Shown one piece after another: positions 33,589 through 42,513 of a stretch of 64,000 bases of DNA. The stretch's first letter is position 1. Each line of letters starts with the position of its first letter. The notes below the pieces were generated by a model. That model saw only the letters and a program-made list of their open reading frames with translations. It ran no database searches and was not told the origin of the DNA. A program made the translations under genes and the position numbers. The DNA comes from CAZDKO01 sp964506075 [NCBI: uncultured bacterium] (lineage in GTDB: Bacteria > CAZDME01 > JAYEMH01): contig CAZDKO010000001.1 of the NCBI GenBank assembly GCA_964506075.1, positions 1-64,000 on the forward strand. Reading direction: 5' to 3'.

Positions 33589-34359
33589 ATGGCAAAAAAT
33601 AAATTTGATAGTTCTCTTTTAATAGTCATCGCCATAATGATAGTGGTTATGACGGTTTATTTTTTAGGCTTGGTGCGTCCTTATTTATCAAAACGTAAAA
33701 AGATAGTTAAAGAGATTAATCAAAAAATTGATGAACTGGAATTATTCAGGAAGGAAAAAGGCGGAGTTACTTCTCAGGAATTAATTGATTCCCTTAGGGC
33801 AGACCAGGATGATTACCGCAAAAAAATAGAATTTTTAAAGAAATATCTTGGGGATTTCAAGGTTGCTTTCCCTTCGGGGGTTACCCAGAAAGGTTTATTT
33901 TTTAAAGAGCAGGCGTATCAAAGTGAACGCCGTTTAAGAGAAAATGCCGAGAATAAAGGGATGGTCTTGCCTGATTTTCTGGGTTTTGATAAAGGGGTTC
34001 CTAAGGAGGAAAACGCAGAATTGCTGCTCTGGGAATTAATGGCCGTTGAGAAGATTGTCGGGACTTTAATTGAAAGCGGAATAGCGTCTTTATCTTCGCT
34101 GAACATAAGAACAGTAGAGGAACGCACGCAGTCAGAGGTGATTTATGATGTTATTCCTGTTGAAATTAAATGCCAGGGACGCACGCAGCCTTTACTTAAA
34201 TTTGTTTATGATTTAAGCCGCGCTGATTATCCCCTCATAATAGAGAAAGCGGATATTCAGAAGGCCATGTCGACCGGAAAAGATAATTTAGAGATAAATT
34301 TAACCATAGATGGTATCCGTTTAAAAAAATCTGATGGAGATAAAGAGAAAAACATATAG
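33589..34359 (+). CDS. PilO-like inner-membrane pilus assembly protein
   Basis: A 256-aa protein with a short cytosolic N-terminus, one membrane helix (residues about 9-30) and a coiled coil (about 35-90), then an alpha/beta domain matching PilO topology (LKFVYDLSRADYPLIIEKADI near the end). PilO forms heterodimers with PilN in the alignment complex. The family diverges strongly, so the name rests on topology, size and place between PilMN and PilP. It overlaps pilP by 26 bp. Confidence 0.78.
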   Translation: MAKNKFDSSLLIVIAIMIVVMTVYFLGLVRPYLSKRKKIVKEINQKIDELELFRKEKGGVTSQELIDSLRADQDDYRKKIEFLKKYLGDFKVAFPSGVTQKGLFFKEQAYQSERRLRENAENKGMVLPDFLGFDKGVPKEENAELLLWELMAVEKIVGTLIESGIASLSSLNIRTVEERTQSEVIYDVIPVEIKCQGRTQPLLKFVYDLSRADYPLIIEKADIQKAMSTGKDNLEINLTIDGIRLKKSDGDKEKNI

Positions 34360-34804
34360 GGTGGCGGTATCTTTAATTCTGGCCGGGATTATGGGCGCTA
34401 AAATCGTTCAGGCCGAAGAGATCGGTTTTCAACCCAAAATTTTTGACTTACCCCGGCTGGAAAAGATTAAAAATGAATCCTTTGATAATTTTTGGCAGGA
34501 TATTAACGAAAGGGATATTTTTTCTTCTCCAAAATTAGATAAGGTGTCTCAGGAAGTAGTTGCTCCGCCTCAAGAAAAGGTTAAGATACCGGAAACGAAT
34601 TTAATCTATCGGGGAAGCCTCGTGGTGGGAGAAGAACAATTGGCTATGATTGAAGTAGTCAAAGACGGTATGAATAAAAGTTACTTTTTGAGGAAAGGAG
34701 AATATATAGAAGGGTTTAGAATAGTTGACATCAATAGGGAATTTGTGTTAATCTATAGTCAGAAGAAAGGCGAACAAAAGCTTTTTCTTCTGGAGGATAA
34801 TTAA
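34334..34804 (+). CDS. PilP/GspC-like periplasmic pilus assembly protein
   Basis: A 156-aa protein with a signal sequence (residues about 9-27, ending VQA). It has a linker (residues 28-85) and a small beta domain (about 88-150) with LIYRGSLVVGEEQLAMIEV, Y-F-L-R-K-G-E-Y-I-E-G-F-R-I-V-D-I-N and V-L-I-Y-S-Q, as in the HR domain of PilP and GspC, which contacts the secretin. It overlaps pilO at its start and lies 19 bp before the secretin gene. Confidence 0.75.
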   Translation: MEIKRKTYRVAVSLILAGIMGAKIVQAEEIGFQPKIFDLPRLEKIKNESFDNFWQDINERDIFSSPKLDKVSQEVVAPPQEKVKIPETNLIYRGSLVVGEEQLAMIEVVKDGMNKSYFLRKGEYIEGFRIVDINREFVLIYSQKKGEQKLFLLEDN

Positions 34805-34823
34805 AAACGACGGAGGTTAGAGG

Positions 34824-37439
34824 ATGAAGAAAGCAACGGTTCTTTTGGTAGTTGTGGGGCTAATGCTGCTGGGGGGGGCTTTAGGCTGGAGTGTATCCAG
34901 CAATGAGGTTATAAGTATAGGAGTTGAGAAACTCCCTGACAAAGACTTAGTAACCATCAGAACTGGGACGGAGGTTCATTATACTTATTTTAAATTAAAA
35001 AGCAGTAATCTGGAAGAGCCGGACCGGATCGTAATTGATGTATTAGAAACCGGCCGGACCCGGACGCCGAAGGTCATCCCGGTCGGGACAGAAGTAATTG
35101 AGCAGATTCGCACCGGTGTTTACGAAGACAAACAGATACGGGTGGTAATTGACTTAAAAGGCGATTATTCTTATAAAGTAGGGAAAAAAGGTAATGATAT
35201 TATGGTTTATGTGGATAATCCGGTCAGAGCCGCCGTTCCCGCCCGGGATATACAAAAGGGAACCTTAGCTGAAGACGTTTCCAGTCCTCTTTCGCAGGAA
35301 GAAATGGTTCGCCGGTATTATCTGAAAGGTAAAGAGCTTTATATTGAAGGAAAACAGTACGAAGCTAAAAAAGAATTTGAAAAGGTTTTGACCCTTGACC
35401 CTGCACATGTCTGGGCGAAGAGGTATCTGGCGGAGATTAAAGAAGAAGAAGGCGCTTTAAAAACACAAGCTAAAGAATTATTGTCTGAACAGATAGGAGA
35501 GCTGCAAACATCCCAGGAAAGGGAGTTTATGCAGCATTATGGCGCCGGTAAAGCTTATTACGACGAGAAAAGATATTTTGAAGCTATGGAAGAATTTAAA
35601 AAAGCTAATGAGCTATTGCCCGACCATAGATTCAGCGAAGAAGTTAATGCTTATATTTTAAAGTCACAGAAAAATTTACAAAAGACCCGAAGCGATGAAA
35701 AATCGGCACGGATTCAATATTTAATCGATGCCGGCCGAAGCGCCTATATGGCTAATGATTATTCCCGGGCTAAAGAATTATGGAGCAAGATTTTAGAGGT
35801 GGACCCGTATAATACACAGGCCTCGGCTTTGATTGCCAGGGCTGAAAAAGCAATGCTTGACAAAGAAGGGAAAAACGTTGAGGCTCAAAAAAGAATGGAG
35901 GAAAAAGCCCGGATTTTAGATGTAGAAAAGAATTTTTTACGAAAGCCTTATAAAGTTGGACCGGAAAAACCTGAATTAGATATATTGACGGCCAAGGTTG
36001 CCGGTGTCGGCAGAAAAGAAAAGGTTTCACGTTTTCTGGGAGAAAAAGCGACCCAGAAAGTTACTTTAGATTTTAAAGAAGCCAATATCAGGGATGTGAT
36101 TCAGCAGCTTCATCAATGGACCGGGGTGAATATTATTTTAGATGAAGCGGTTTTTAGCGATATAGAACCCACTTTAACCATTTATCTTACTGACGTAACC
36201 TTGATTGAAGCTTTGGAGTATATTATAAAAGCCAAAGGGCTTGATTACCAGTTAACGGAGGGGGTTATTTTTGTGACCACCCCGGAAAGACTCCAGGCCG
36301 AAGAAAAAATGGAGACCAGGATTTATCATTTACGCAAGGGTTTAGCTACCCACACTGTATTTAGTGAGCAGGCGATGGAGCCCAGAAAAGCGGTGGAAAA
36401 GGAGGTTTATGCGGAACAAGCCACCGTTCAAAAAGAAATCACTCTTAAGGACATTCTGGAAAAGAGTATTTCCTGGCCCGAAGGAAGCAAAATTACTCTC
36501 ATTGAAAGGACCGGTTCTTTAATTGTCACCAACACTACTTCTAATTTAATGATTATAGAGGATATTTTAAAAGAATTTGATGCTTCCCCCATCCAGATAA
36601 TGATTGAGGCCCGTTTTGTTGAAGTCGGCGAAGGCGGTTTAAAAGAATTAGGGATGGAATGGAAACTGGATACAGACTGGGGTTTTGACCGTGTTTCCGG
36701 CAAGGGTAATAAAATTCAGGTTAACAAAGGACAAGTCAGCGAATTTCCTAAATTAGGCAGCCACAGATTTATTAAAGATATAGATGGTTCAACAATTGAT
36801 AGTCTTGGTTCAATTGATTTGACCGTCGCCGGCATACTTACCACTCCCCAGTTTGAAGCCGTTCTTCATGCGATTGAACAGGACGAAAAGACGAATCTTC
36901 TTTCTTCACCCAAGGTTACTACCATTAATGGGCAGGGAGCGGTTATAAAGGTCGTCCGGGAATATATCTATCCCACTGCTTATAAAACGACTGCTGCTGA
37001 ATACAATTCAGCCGGCGTCAAGGTAAAAGATGCCACCTCCACCCCGGAAAAATTCGTTACCCGTGATGCCGGGATACTGCTTAAGGTTGTACCCCGGGTA
37101 GGTATGGATAAAAAAATGATTAATCTAACGATTGTCCCGGAAGTCAGCGAATTAGGGGAATGGTATGATTACGGCACCGTAGAAACGCCGTATAAACAGC
37201 CGTTCTTTGATTCCAGGAAATGTATCACCAGTATTGTCGTTAACGATGGAGACACCGTAGTTCTGGGAGGATTAATCAAGGAGACGGTTGAGCATATTCG
37301 GGACAAAGTTCCTATTTTAGGAGACATTCCTCTTCTGGGTACGGCGTTCCGCCGCGATTACGACCGGGTAACCAAAAACAATTTAATCGTTTTTGTTACG
37401 GCGCGTATTATTGAACCGACCGGGGAAAATTACCGTTAA
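34824..37439 (+). CDS. Type IV pilus / type II secretion secretin with AMIN and TPR regions
   Basis: An 871-aa outer-membrane channel protein. A signal peptide (1-22) precedes an AMIN domain (about 28-135; DRIVIDVLETGR, IRTGVYEDKQIRVVIDL) for peptidoglycan binding. Residues about 160-370 hold three or four TPR-like repeats (YYLKGKELYIEGKQYEAKKEFEKVL is the clearest start). An STN/N0-type domain lies near 411-490, and the secretin beta-barrel domain near 680-865 with VPILGDIPLLGTAF. A TPR array inside a secretin is unusual in PilQ or GspD and may replace a separate pilotin such as PilF/PilW; that is inference. Confidence 0.9.
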   Translation: MKKATVLLVVVGLMLLGGALGWSVSSNEVISIGVEKLPDKDLVTIRTGTEVHYTYFKLKSSNLEEPDRIVIDVLETGRTRTPKVIPVGTEVIEQIRTGVYEDKQIRVVIDLKGDYSYKVGKKGNDIMVYVDNPVRAAVPARDIQKGTLAEDVSSPLSQEEMVRRYYLKGKELYIEGKQYEAKKEFEKVLTLDPAHVWAKRYLAEIKEEEGALKTQAKELLSEQIGELQTSQEREFMQHYGAGKAYYDEKRYFEAMEEFKKANELLPDHRFSEEVNAYILKSQKNLQKTRSDEKSARIQYLIDAGRSAYMANDYSRAKELWSKILEVDPYNTQASALIARAEKAMLDKEGKNVEAQKRMEEKARILDVEKNFLRKPYKVGPEKPELDILTAKVAGVGRKEKVSRFLGEKATQKVTLDFKEANIRDVIQQLHQWTGVNIILDEAVFSDIEPTLTIYLTDVTLIEALEYIIKAKGLDYQLTEGVIFVTTPERLQAEEKMETRIYHLRKGLATHTVFSEQAMEPRKAVEKEVYAEQATVQKEITLKDILEKSISWPEGSKITLIERTGSLIVTNTTSNLMIIEDILKEFDASPIQIMIEARFVEVGEGGLKELGMEWKLDTDWGFDRVSGKGNKIQVNKGQVSEFPKLGSHRFIKDIDGSTIDSLGSIDLTVAGILTTPQFEAVLHAIEQDEKTNLLSSPKVTTINGQGAVIKVVREYIYPTAYKTTAAEYNSAGVKVKDATSTPEKFVTRDAGILLKVVPRVGMDKKMINLTIVPEVSELGEWYDYGTVETPYKQPFFDSRKCITSIVVNDGDTVVLGGLIKETVEHIRDKVPILGDIPLLGTAFRRDYDRVTKNNLIVFVTARIIEPTGENYR

Positions 37440-37626
37440 AAATATTTTCCCGGTTGATTTTGTTAAATGTTTAACTGCCGTTAGCCGACTTAGTTAGATA
37501 GTTAGATTTGAAACGTTCGTAATTTTTTGATTTATTTGATTTGTCATGCCGTAGATTTATCTCTGGCGAAAAGTTTCCAAAACCTACAGCTCTTCAAATT
37601 ACTCGGTTTATTCATTAATAAGAACC

Positions 37627-38496
37627 ATGCCGAAAGAAATATATCTGATTGATGGTAATTCTTATGCCTATAGAGCTTTTTACGCTCTGGGAAAACTTAC
37701 CACTTCTCAAGGAAAGCCAATTGGAGCAGTTTATGGTTTTTATAACATGCTTTTCAGCTTAATCAGCGAAAAGAGACCGGAATACCTGTCTATTGTCTTT
37801 GACCATCCGTCGCCGACTTTCAGGCATAAGAAATTTGAGGAATATAAAATTCACCGCCGGCCAATGCCTGAAGACTTAAAAGGACAAATTGCTTTAATTA
37901 AAGATATTGCTGTAACCATGGATATCTCGGTAATGGAACAAGCCGGCTTTGAGGCCGATGATATTTTAGCTACCCTGGCAAAAAAATTCGAAAAAGATTT
38001 TATGATATTTGTTGTCACCGGGGATAAAGATATTTTACAGCTGATTAATTCAAAAATAAAAGTTATTGACACCCATAAGGATAATCTGGTTTATGATGAG
38101 GAAAAGGTGAAAGAGCGATACGGCTTTAAGCCGGTCCAAATTGTGGATTTCATTGCTCTTGCCGGAGATGCTACCGACAATATTCCGGGAGTCCGGGGGA
38201 TAGGCAGTAAAACAGCCGTGGAGCTCCTTCAGGAATTTGGAACCCTTGAAAATATTTACCGGAATCTGGATAAAGTTAAAGGGGAAGCAAAACAAAAAAT
38301 TCTCCGCGAAAATTATGACCAGGCTAATATCAGCCGGGAATTAGCTCTTTTAAATTGCCGGGTGCCCATGGAAGTTAACCCGGAGGATTTACGCTGGGTA
38401 AAATTTGACAGAGAAAAAATAAAAGCAATTTTTAGAGACCTGGAATTTAACCGTTTGATTAAACGGCTGGACGAATTACCTTTAGTTTGTACTTAA
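37627..38496 (+). CDS. polA: 5'-3' exonuclease part of DNA polymerase I (split polA, part 1)
   Basis: A 289-aa protein equal to the N-terminal FEN-like domain of PolA. Motifs: IDGNSYAYRAFYAL, VFDHPSPTFRHKKFEEYK, FEADDILATLA, VTGDKDILQLI, and DNIPGVRGIGSKTAVELL (H3TH). It removes RNA primers and flaps. The frame ends at TAA 38494-38496, overlapping the polymerase frame by 10 bp in the -1 register. The polymerase frame is open back to 38409, so a frameshift, natural or an assembly error, could join the two into one normal PolA. Confidence 0.93.
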   Translation: MPKEIYLIDGNSYAYRAFYALGKLTTSQGKPIGAVYGFYNMLFSLISEKRPEYLSIVFDHPSPTFRHKKFEEYKIHRRPMPEDLKGQIALIKDIAVTMDISVMEQAGFEADDILATLAKKFEKDFMIFVVTGDKDILQLINSKIKVIDTHKDNLVYDEEKVKERYGFKPVQIVDFIALAGDATDNIPGVRGIGSKTAVELLQEFGTLENIYRNLDKVKGEAKQKILRENYDQANISRELALLNCRVPMEVNPEDLRWVKFDREKIKAIFRDLEFNRLIKRLDELPLVCT

Positions 38497-40154
38497 CTGA
38501 TTATTATCAATATAAATCCGGGGTTGTCTTGGTGGGGAAAAAAGAATTAAATGATTTTATCAAGGCTGTTACAATCGGAAAGAAAGTAGCCTTGGAAATC
38601 AAAGCTGAAGATAAAGAAAAAAATTTTTTTGATGCCGGCCAGGCCGTTACCATCTATCTGGCTGGTGTCAACGGAAACTCTTATTCCGTATCTTTAGATA
38701 AGAATTCTCCTGAAGACAATTTAAAGAATATCCTGATTGACGAAACGATAGATAAATACGGGTTTGATTTAAAAAATCAATCTCTGATTCTTTGTAATTT
38801 TAACCTGGATTTAAAAGCCGTAAAATTTGACCTTCAGATTGCCGCTCATCTCCTTGATTTTAATCTAGAAAAAGTTTCTTTAGAGAAAGTATTTAGTGAA
38901 GCAGAAATTTTAGAAAAAAAATTAAAAAAGGAGCTTTTGATTTCTCTGTTTCAGGATGTGGAAATGCCTTTAATAGAAGTTTTAGCTTCTATGGAGAAAA
39001 AAGGCGTAAAACTCAAAAAGGAGATTTTAGAGCGTCTTTCCGAAGAGATGGAAGGTCAGAAAAAAACGTTAAGAGAGGAAATCTATAAAATAGCCGGTGA
39101 AGAATTTAATATTGATTCACCGAAACAACTCGGCCTCGTTTTATTCGGTAAATTGGGCTTACCGCCGGTAAAAAAGAAAAAAACAGGATTTTCCACAGAT
39201 GGGGAAGTTCTTGAAGTTCTGGCAAAAATCCATATTCTCCCCAAGAAAATTTTGGAGTACCGTGAAATTTCCAAACTTAAATCAACGTATATTGATGTTT
39301 TACCCGAACTTATTAGTTCCCGAGACGGGCGTCTTCATACCTGTTATAATCAGACGGTTACCGCTACCGGCCGTCTTTCAAGCAGTAATCCCAACCTGCA
39401 AAATATTCCCATCAGGAGTGATTGGGGTAAACGTTTACGGGAGGCTTTTGTTTCTCCTGATAAGTATTTTCTGCTGGGAGCCGATTATTCGCAGATTGAA
39501 CTACGCCTTTTAGCCCATTTCTGTAAAGATGCTTTGCTATGTGAATCTTTTAAGAATGACGAAGATATCCATACGCAGACCGCACAGGAAATTTTTGAAG
39601 TCAAAGAAGGCAATATAAACGAAGATTTAAGAAGGATGGCTAAAACTATAAATTTTGGAATAATTTACGGGATGAGTGCTTACGGTTTATCCCGCAGTCT
39701 ACAGATTGAAGTTAATCAGGCCCAGGATTTTATTGAACGTTATTTTAAGAAATACCAGGGGGTTAAGCAGTATATTAACCGGGTAATAGAAGAAGCTAAA
39801 AACAAAGGTTACGTTACCACGATGTTCGGACGGAAACGCTATATTCCCGAGATTAAAAGCTTTATCCGTTCAAAAAAAGAATTCGCCTATCGCATAGCCA
39901 TTAATACGCCCATTCAGGGCACAGCAGCGGAAATTATAAAATTGGCGATGATCGGGATATACAGGGAACTTAAAAATAATAGATTAAAGACAGAAATGAT
40001 TCTTCAGGTTCATGACGAATTAATTCTGGAAGTTCATAAAGATGAGATATCGTTAGTTAAAGAAATAGTAAAAAAAGAAATGGAAAGTGTAGTTAATATT
40101 TCAGTGCCGCTTAAGGTAAAGTTATCCCTGGGGAGGTCCTGGGCGGAAATTTAA
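38487..40154 (+). CDS. polA: DNA polymerase I, polymerase part (split polA, part 2)
   Basis: A 555-aa chain holding a degenerate 3'-5' exonuclease-like domain (residues about 1-150; the first catalytic D-x-E is ALEIKAED, so proofreading is probably absent) and an intact polymerase domain: TATGRLSSSNPNLQNIPIR, motif A DYSQIELR, motif B RRMAKTINFGIIYG and motif C VHDELILEV. It performs repair and Okazaki gap synthesis. The only start near the overlap is TTG at 38487, without a ribosome-binding site, so translation either couples to the exonuclease gene or needs a frameshift. Confidence 0.92.
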   Translation: MYLTDYYQYKSGVVLVGKKELNDFIKAVTIGKKVALEIKAEDKEKNFFDAGQAVTIYLAGVNGNSYSVSLDKNSPEDNLKNILIDETIDKYGFDLKNQSLILCNFNLDLKAVKFDLQIAAHLLDFNLEKVSLEKVFSEAEILEKKLKKELLISLFQDVEMPLIEVLASMEKKGVKLKKEILERLSEEMEGQKKTLREEIYKIAGEEFNIDSPKQLGLVLFGKLGLPPVKKKKTGFSTDGEVLEVLAKIHILPKKILEYREISKLKSTYIDVLPELISSRDGRLHTCYNQTVTATGRLSSSNPNLQNIPIRSDWGKRLREAFVSPDKYFLLGADYSQIELRLLAHFCKDALLCESFKNDEDIHTQTAQEIFEVKEGNINEDLRRMAKTINFGIIYGMSAYGLSRSLQIEVNQAQDFIERYFKKYQGVKQYINRVIEEAKNKGYVTTMFGRKRYIPEIKSFIRSKKEFAYRIAINTPIQGTAAEIIKLAMIGIYRELKNNRLKTEMILQVHDELILEVHKDEISLVKEIVKKEMESVVNISVPLKVKLSLGRSWAEI

Positions 40155-40437
40155 GAAGGTAGGTTCTCCGGTTTACCAGTTAGCCGGTTGATTGGTTAAA
40201 TGATTAACTGGTGAGCGGTGAATGGTAAGATAGTGAAAGATTAAAAGCCATAATCTAAAATGCCGAATGACTAAATCCGAATGCCGAATAAAAGATCTAA
40301 TGCTCAAATGACTCAAAATGTTTTTTTCTGTTCTCTTATTAGGTCATTTAGGAATTAGGCATTAAAGGGTCTACTGATTAAAAATTACTGACTACTAACT
40401 ACTGACTACTGTCTACTATTTACTGAAATGAGAAAGA
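40155..40437. repeat. Repeat-filled spacer (family C copy 2 and inverted family D copy)
   Basis: 40176-40221 matches 11880-11925 with one mismatch. 40343-40390 matches the reverse complement of 31541-31588. 40383-40433 is TAGT-type DNA on the opposite strand (GACTACTAACTACTGACTAC). No gene is seen. The ribosome-binding site for coaE (GAGAAAG) overlaps the repeat end. Confidence 0.8.
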
Positions 40438-41067
40438 ATGTTAATCATCGGTTTAACCGGTAATATCGGTTCGGGAAAAAGCACCGTGGCCAAAATGTTT
40501 CATCGTTTAGGGGCAGCGGTAATTGACGTTGATAAGCTCGCTCATAAACTTCTTTCCCCGGGAAGTTTAGCATGGAAAGAGGTTGTCACTATTTTCGGAA
40601 GAAGAATTCTTAACGCCGACCAAAAAATTAACCGGCAGAGATTAGGAAGAATCGTCTTTGATAACCAGCAGAGGCTGAAAAAACTCAATAAGGTTATCCA
40701 TCCGCATCTGGTTCATCAGGTAGAAAATGAGGTTAGCCGGCTAAAAAGAAATAAAAAGGAAATTATAATTATAGAAGCAGCTTTAGTTATAGAAATAGAG
40801 CCTTTATTTAAGATGATTGATTATCTGATTATGATTAAGATTGACAGAAAAAATCAGATTTCCCGACTTAAAAAAAATAAGAAGCATCTTACCAGAGATG
40901 AAATTGTAAAAAGAATTAAGTCTCAAATGCCTCAACAGGAGAAAATTAAATTAGCCGATTTTGTTATCAATAATACGGGGAGTTTACAATCAACGCAAAA
41001 ACAAGTCAAAAAAATTTGGGATGAGGATATTAAATTATTAAGGAGGAAATCTTATGGATATTGTTGA
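40438..41067 (+). CDS. coaE: Dephospho-CoA kinase
   Basis: A 209-aa P-loop kinase with [12 protein letters not shown] (residues 5-16), a [12 protein letters not shown] segment and VIHPHLV. It phosphorylates dephospho-CoA in the last step of CoA synthesis. The C-terminal lid region is Lys-rich ([16 protein letters not shown]). The start is ATG or TTG at the AATG junction (40438 TTG chosen here by alignment of the P-loop to the N-terminus). It overlaps rho by 14 bp, and the rho ribosome-binding site lies inside coaE. CoaE next to PolA is a common order in bacteria. Confidence 0.92.
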   Translation: MLIIGLTGNIGSGKSTVAKMFHRLGAAVIDVDKLAHKLLSPGSLAWKEVVTIFGRRILNADQKINRQRLGRIVFDNQQRLKKLNKVIHPHLVHQVENEVSRLKRNKKEIIIIEAALVIEIEPLFKMIDYLIMIKIDRKNQISRLKKNKKHLTRDEIVKRIKSQMPQQEKIKLADFVINNTGSLQSTQKQVKKIWDEDIKLLRRKSYGYC

Positions 41068-42310
41068 TTTAAAAGGTAAAACAATCAATGAATTACATAA
41101 AATTGCCCAGGATTTAAATGTGACGGGATTAAGAGGAATGAAAAAAACCGACCTTATTTTTCGAATCCTCCAGGCAAAAACGGAAAAGAACGGTTTAACT
41201 TTTGGCGAGGGGGTGTTAGAAATTTTACCTGACGGTTTTGGTTTCCTCCGTTCTCCCAATTACAATTATTTACCCTGTCCCGATGATATCTATGTTTCTC
41301 CTTCCCAGATTAGACGTTTCAGTTTATTGACCGGGGATACGGTTTCCGGGCAAATCAGGCCGCCCAAAGAAGGGGAACGGTATTTTGCTTTACTGAAAGT
41401 AGAAGCCGTAAATTTTGAAAATCCCGAAGGGATAAAAAACCGGATACTTTTTGACGATTTAACGCCTATCTATCCTCAGGAAAAGTTTATCCTGGAAACC
41501 AAGCCGGAAGAGATTTCTATGAGGATAATAGACCTTTTAGCGCCGATTGGTAAAGGTCAGCGGGGTCTAATTGTTTCCCCCCCCCGGGCCGGTAAGACTA
41601 TCCTGCTTCAAAAAATTGCTAATTCTATTACCACCAATACCCCGGAAGCGACCTTAATAGTTCTATTGATTGACGAGCGGCCAGAGGAAGTAACCGATAT
41701 GCAGCATTCGGTAAAAGGAGAGGTAATCAGTTCTACTTTTGACGAACCGGCTGAGCGTCACGTTCAGGTAGCGGAAATGGTTATTGAAAAAGCCAAGCGT
41801 TTAGTGGAACAAAAGAAAGATGTAATTATCCTTCTGGACAGCATTACCCGGTTAGGCCGGGCTTATAATGCCGTTGTCCCCCATAGCGGAAAGATTCTTT
41901 CCGGAGGTGTTGATTCCAATGCTTTACAGAAACCGAAGAGATTCTTCGGTGCGGCCAGAGCGATTGAAGGAGGAGGCAGTATCACCATTATCGCTACCGC
42001 TCTAATTGATACGGGAAGCCGTATGGATGAGGTAATTTTTGAAGAGTTTAAAGGCACCGGCAATATGGAACTTCAGCTTGATAGAAAGTTAGTGGATAAA
42101 AGAGTTTTTCCGGCAATTGATATCAACCGTTCAGGAACGCGCCGGGAAGAATTACTTTTAGATAAAAATGAACTCAATAAACTATGGGTGCTCCGCAAGG
42201 TTCTTAATTCCTTAAATCCTGTTGAGGCGATGGAATTATTGGTTGAGAAGATTCAAAAAACTAAAACCAACAAAGAGTTTCTATCAATTATTAATAATCA
42301 GAAGGAGTAA
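41054..42310 (+). CDS. rho: Transcription termination factor Rho
   Basis: A 418-aa hexameric RNA helicase. N-terminal Rho_N helices ([18 protein letters not shown]), the cold-shock-like RNA-binding part with DGFGFLRS, Walker A PPRAGKT, Walker [12 protein letters not shown], and the Q/R loops ([31 protein letters not shown]) are all present. It terminates untranslated transcripts. AGGAGG lies 7 nt before the ATG at 41054. A strong intrinsic terminator follows about 90 bp downstream. Confidence 0.98.
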   Translation: MDIVDLKGKTINELHKIAQDLNVTGLRGMKKTDLIFRILQAKTEKNGLTFGEGVLEILPDGFGFLRSPNYNYLPCPDDIYVSPSQIRRFSLLTGDTVSGQIRPPKEGERYFALLKVEAVNFENPEGIKNRILFDDLTPIYPQEKFILETKPEEISMRIIDLLAPIGKGQRGLIVSPPRAGKTILLQKIANSITTNTPEATLIVLLIDERPEEVTDMQHSVKGEVISSTFDEPAERHVQVAEMVIEKAKRLVEQKKDVIILLDSITRLGRAYNAVVPHSGKILSGGVDSNALQKPKRFFGAARAIEGGGSITIIATALIDTGSRMDEVIFEEFKGTGNMELQLDRKLVDKRVFPAIDINRSGTRREELLLDKNELNKLWVLRKVLNSLNPVEAMELLVEKIQKTKTNKEFLSIINNQKE

Positions 42311-42399
42311 AAAGTTAAATTTTAAAATGATTTTCATTATAAAAATGTAATTTTTTATCGGCGACTTAACATTTTTAAAAATAGACGGTAAAGCACTTT

Positions 42400-42440
42400 A
42401 AATCTCCAGAAGTAATATCGACTGGAGATTTTTCTGTTTT
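42400..42440 (+). terminator. Rho-independent terminator after rho
   Basis: AAATCTCCAG (42400-42409) and CTGGAGATTT (42422-42431) form a perfect 10-bp stem, followed by TTCTGTTTTTT. Confidence 0.88.
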
Positions 42441-42457
42441 TTAACTTAAAAATTCTA

Positions 42458-42466
42458 TGTTATAAT
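42458..42466 (+). promoter_or_regulatory. Extended -10 promoter before mgtE
   Basis: TGTTATAAT, an extended -10 box 47 bp before the mgtE start, directly behind the rho terminator. No good -35 is present, as allowed for extended -10 promoters. No recognisable magnesium riboswitch fits in the short leader. Confidence 0.55.
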
Positions 42467-42513
42467 AACGAAGAGATAAATCACTTGCCCAGCTTAAAAA
42501 GAGGATTTTAAAG

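Noticed and set aside
42311-42513. Possible magnesium riboswitch before mgtE
   Set aside because: The extended -10 box leaves a leader of only about 40 nt and the hairpin upstream is the rho terminator.
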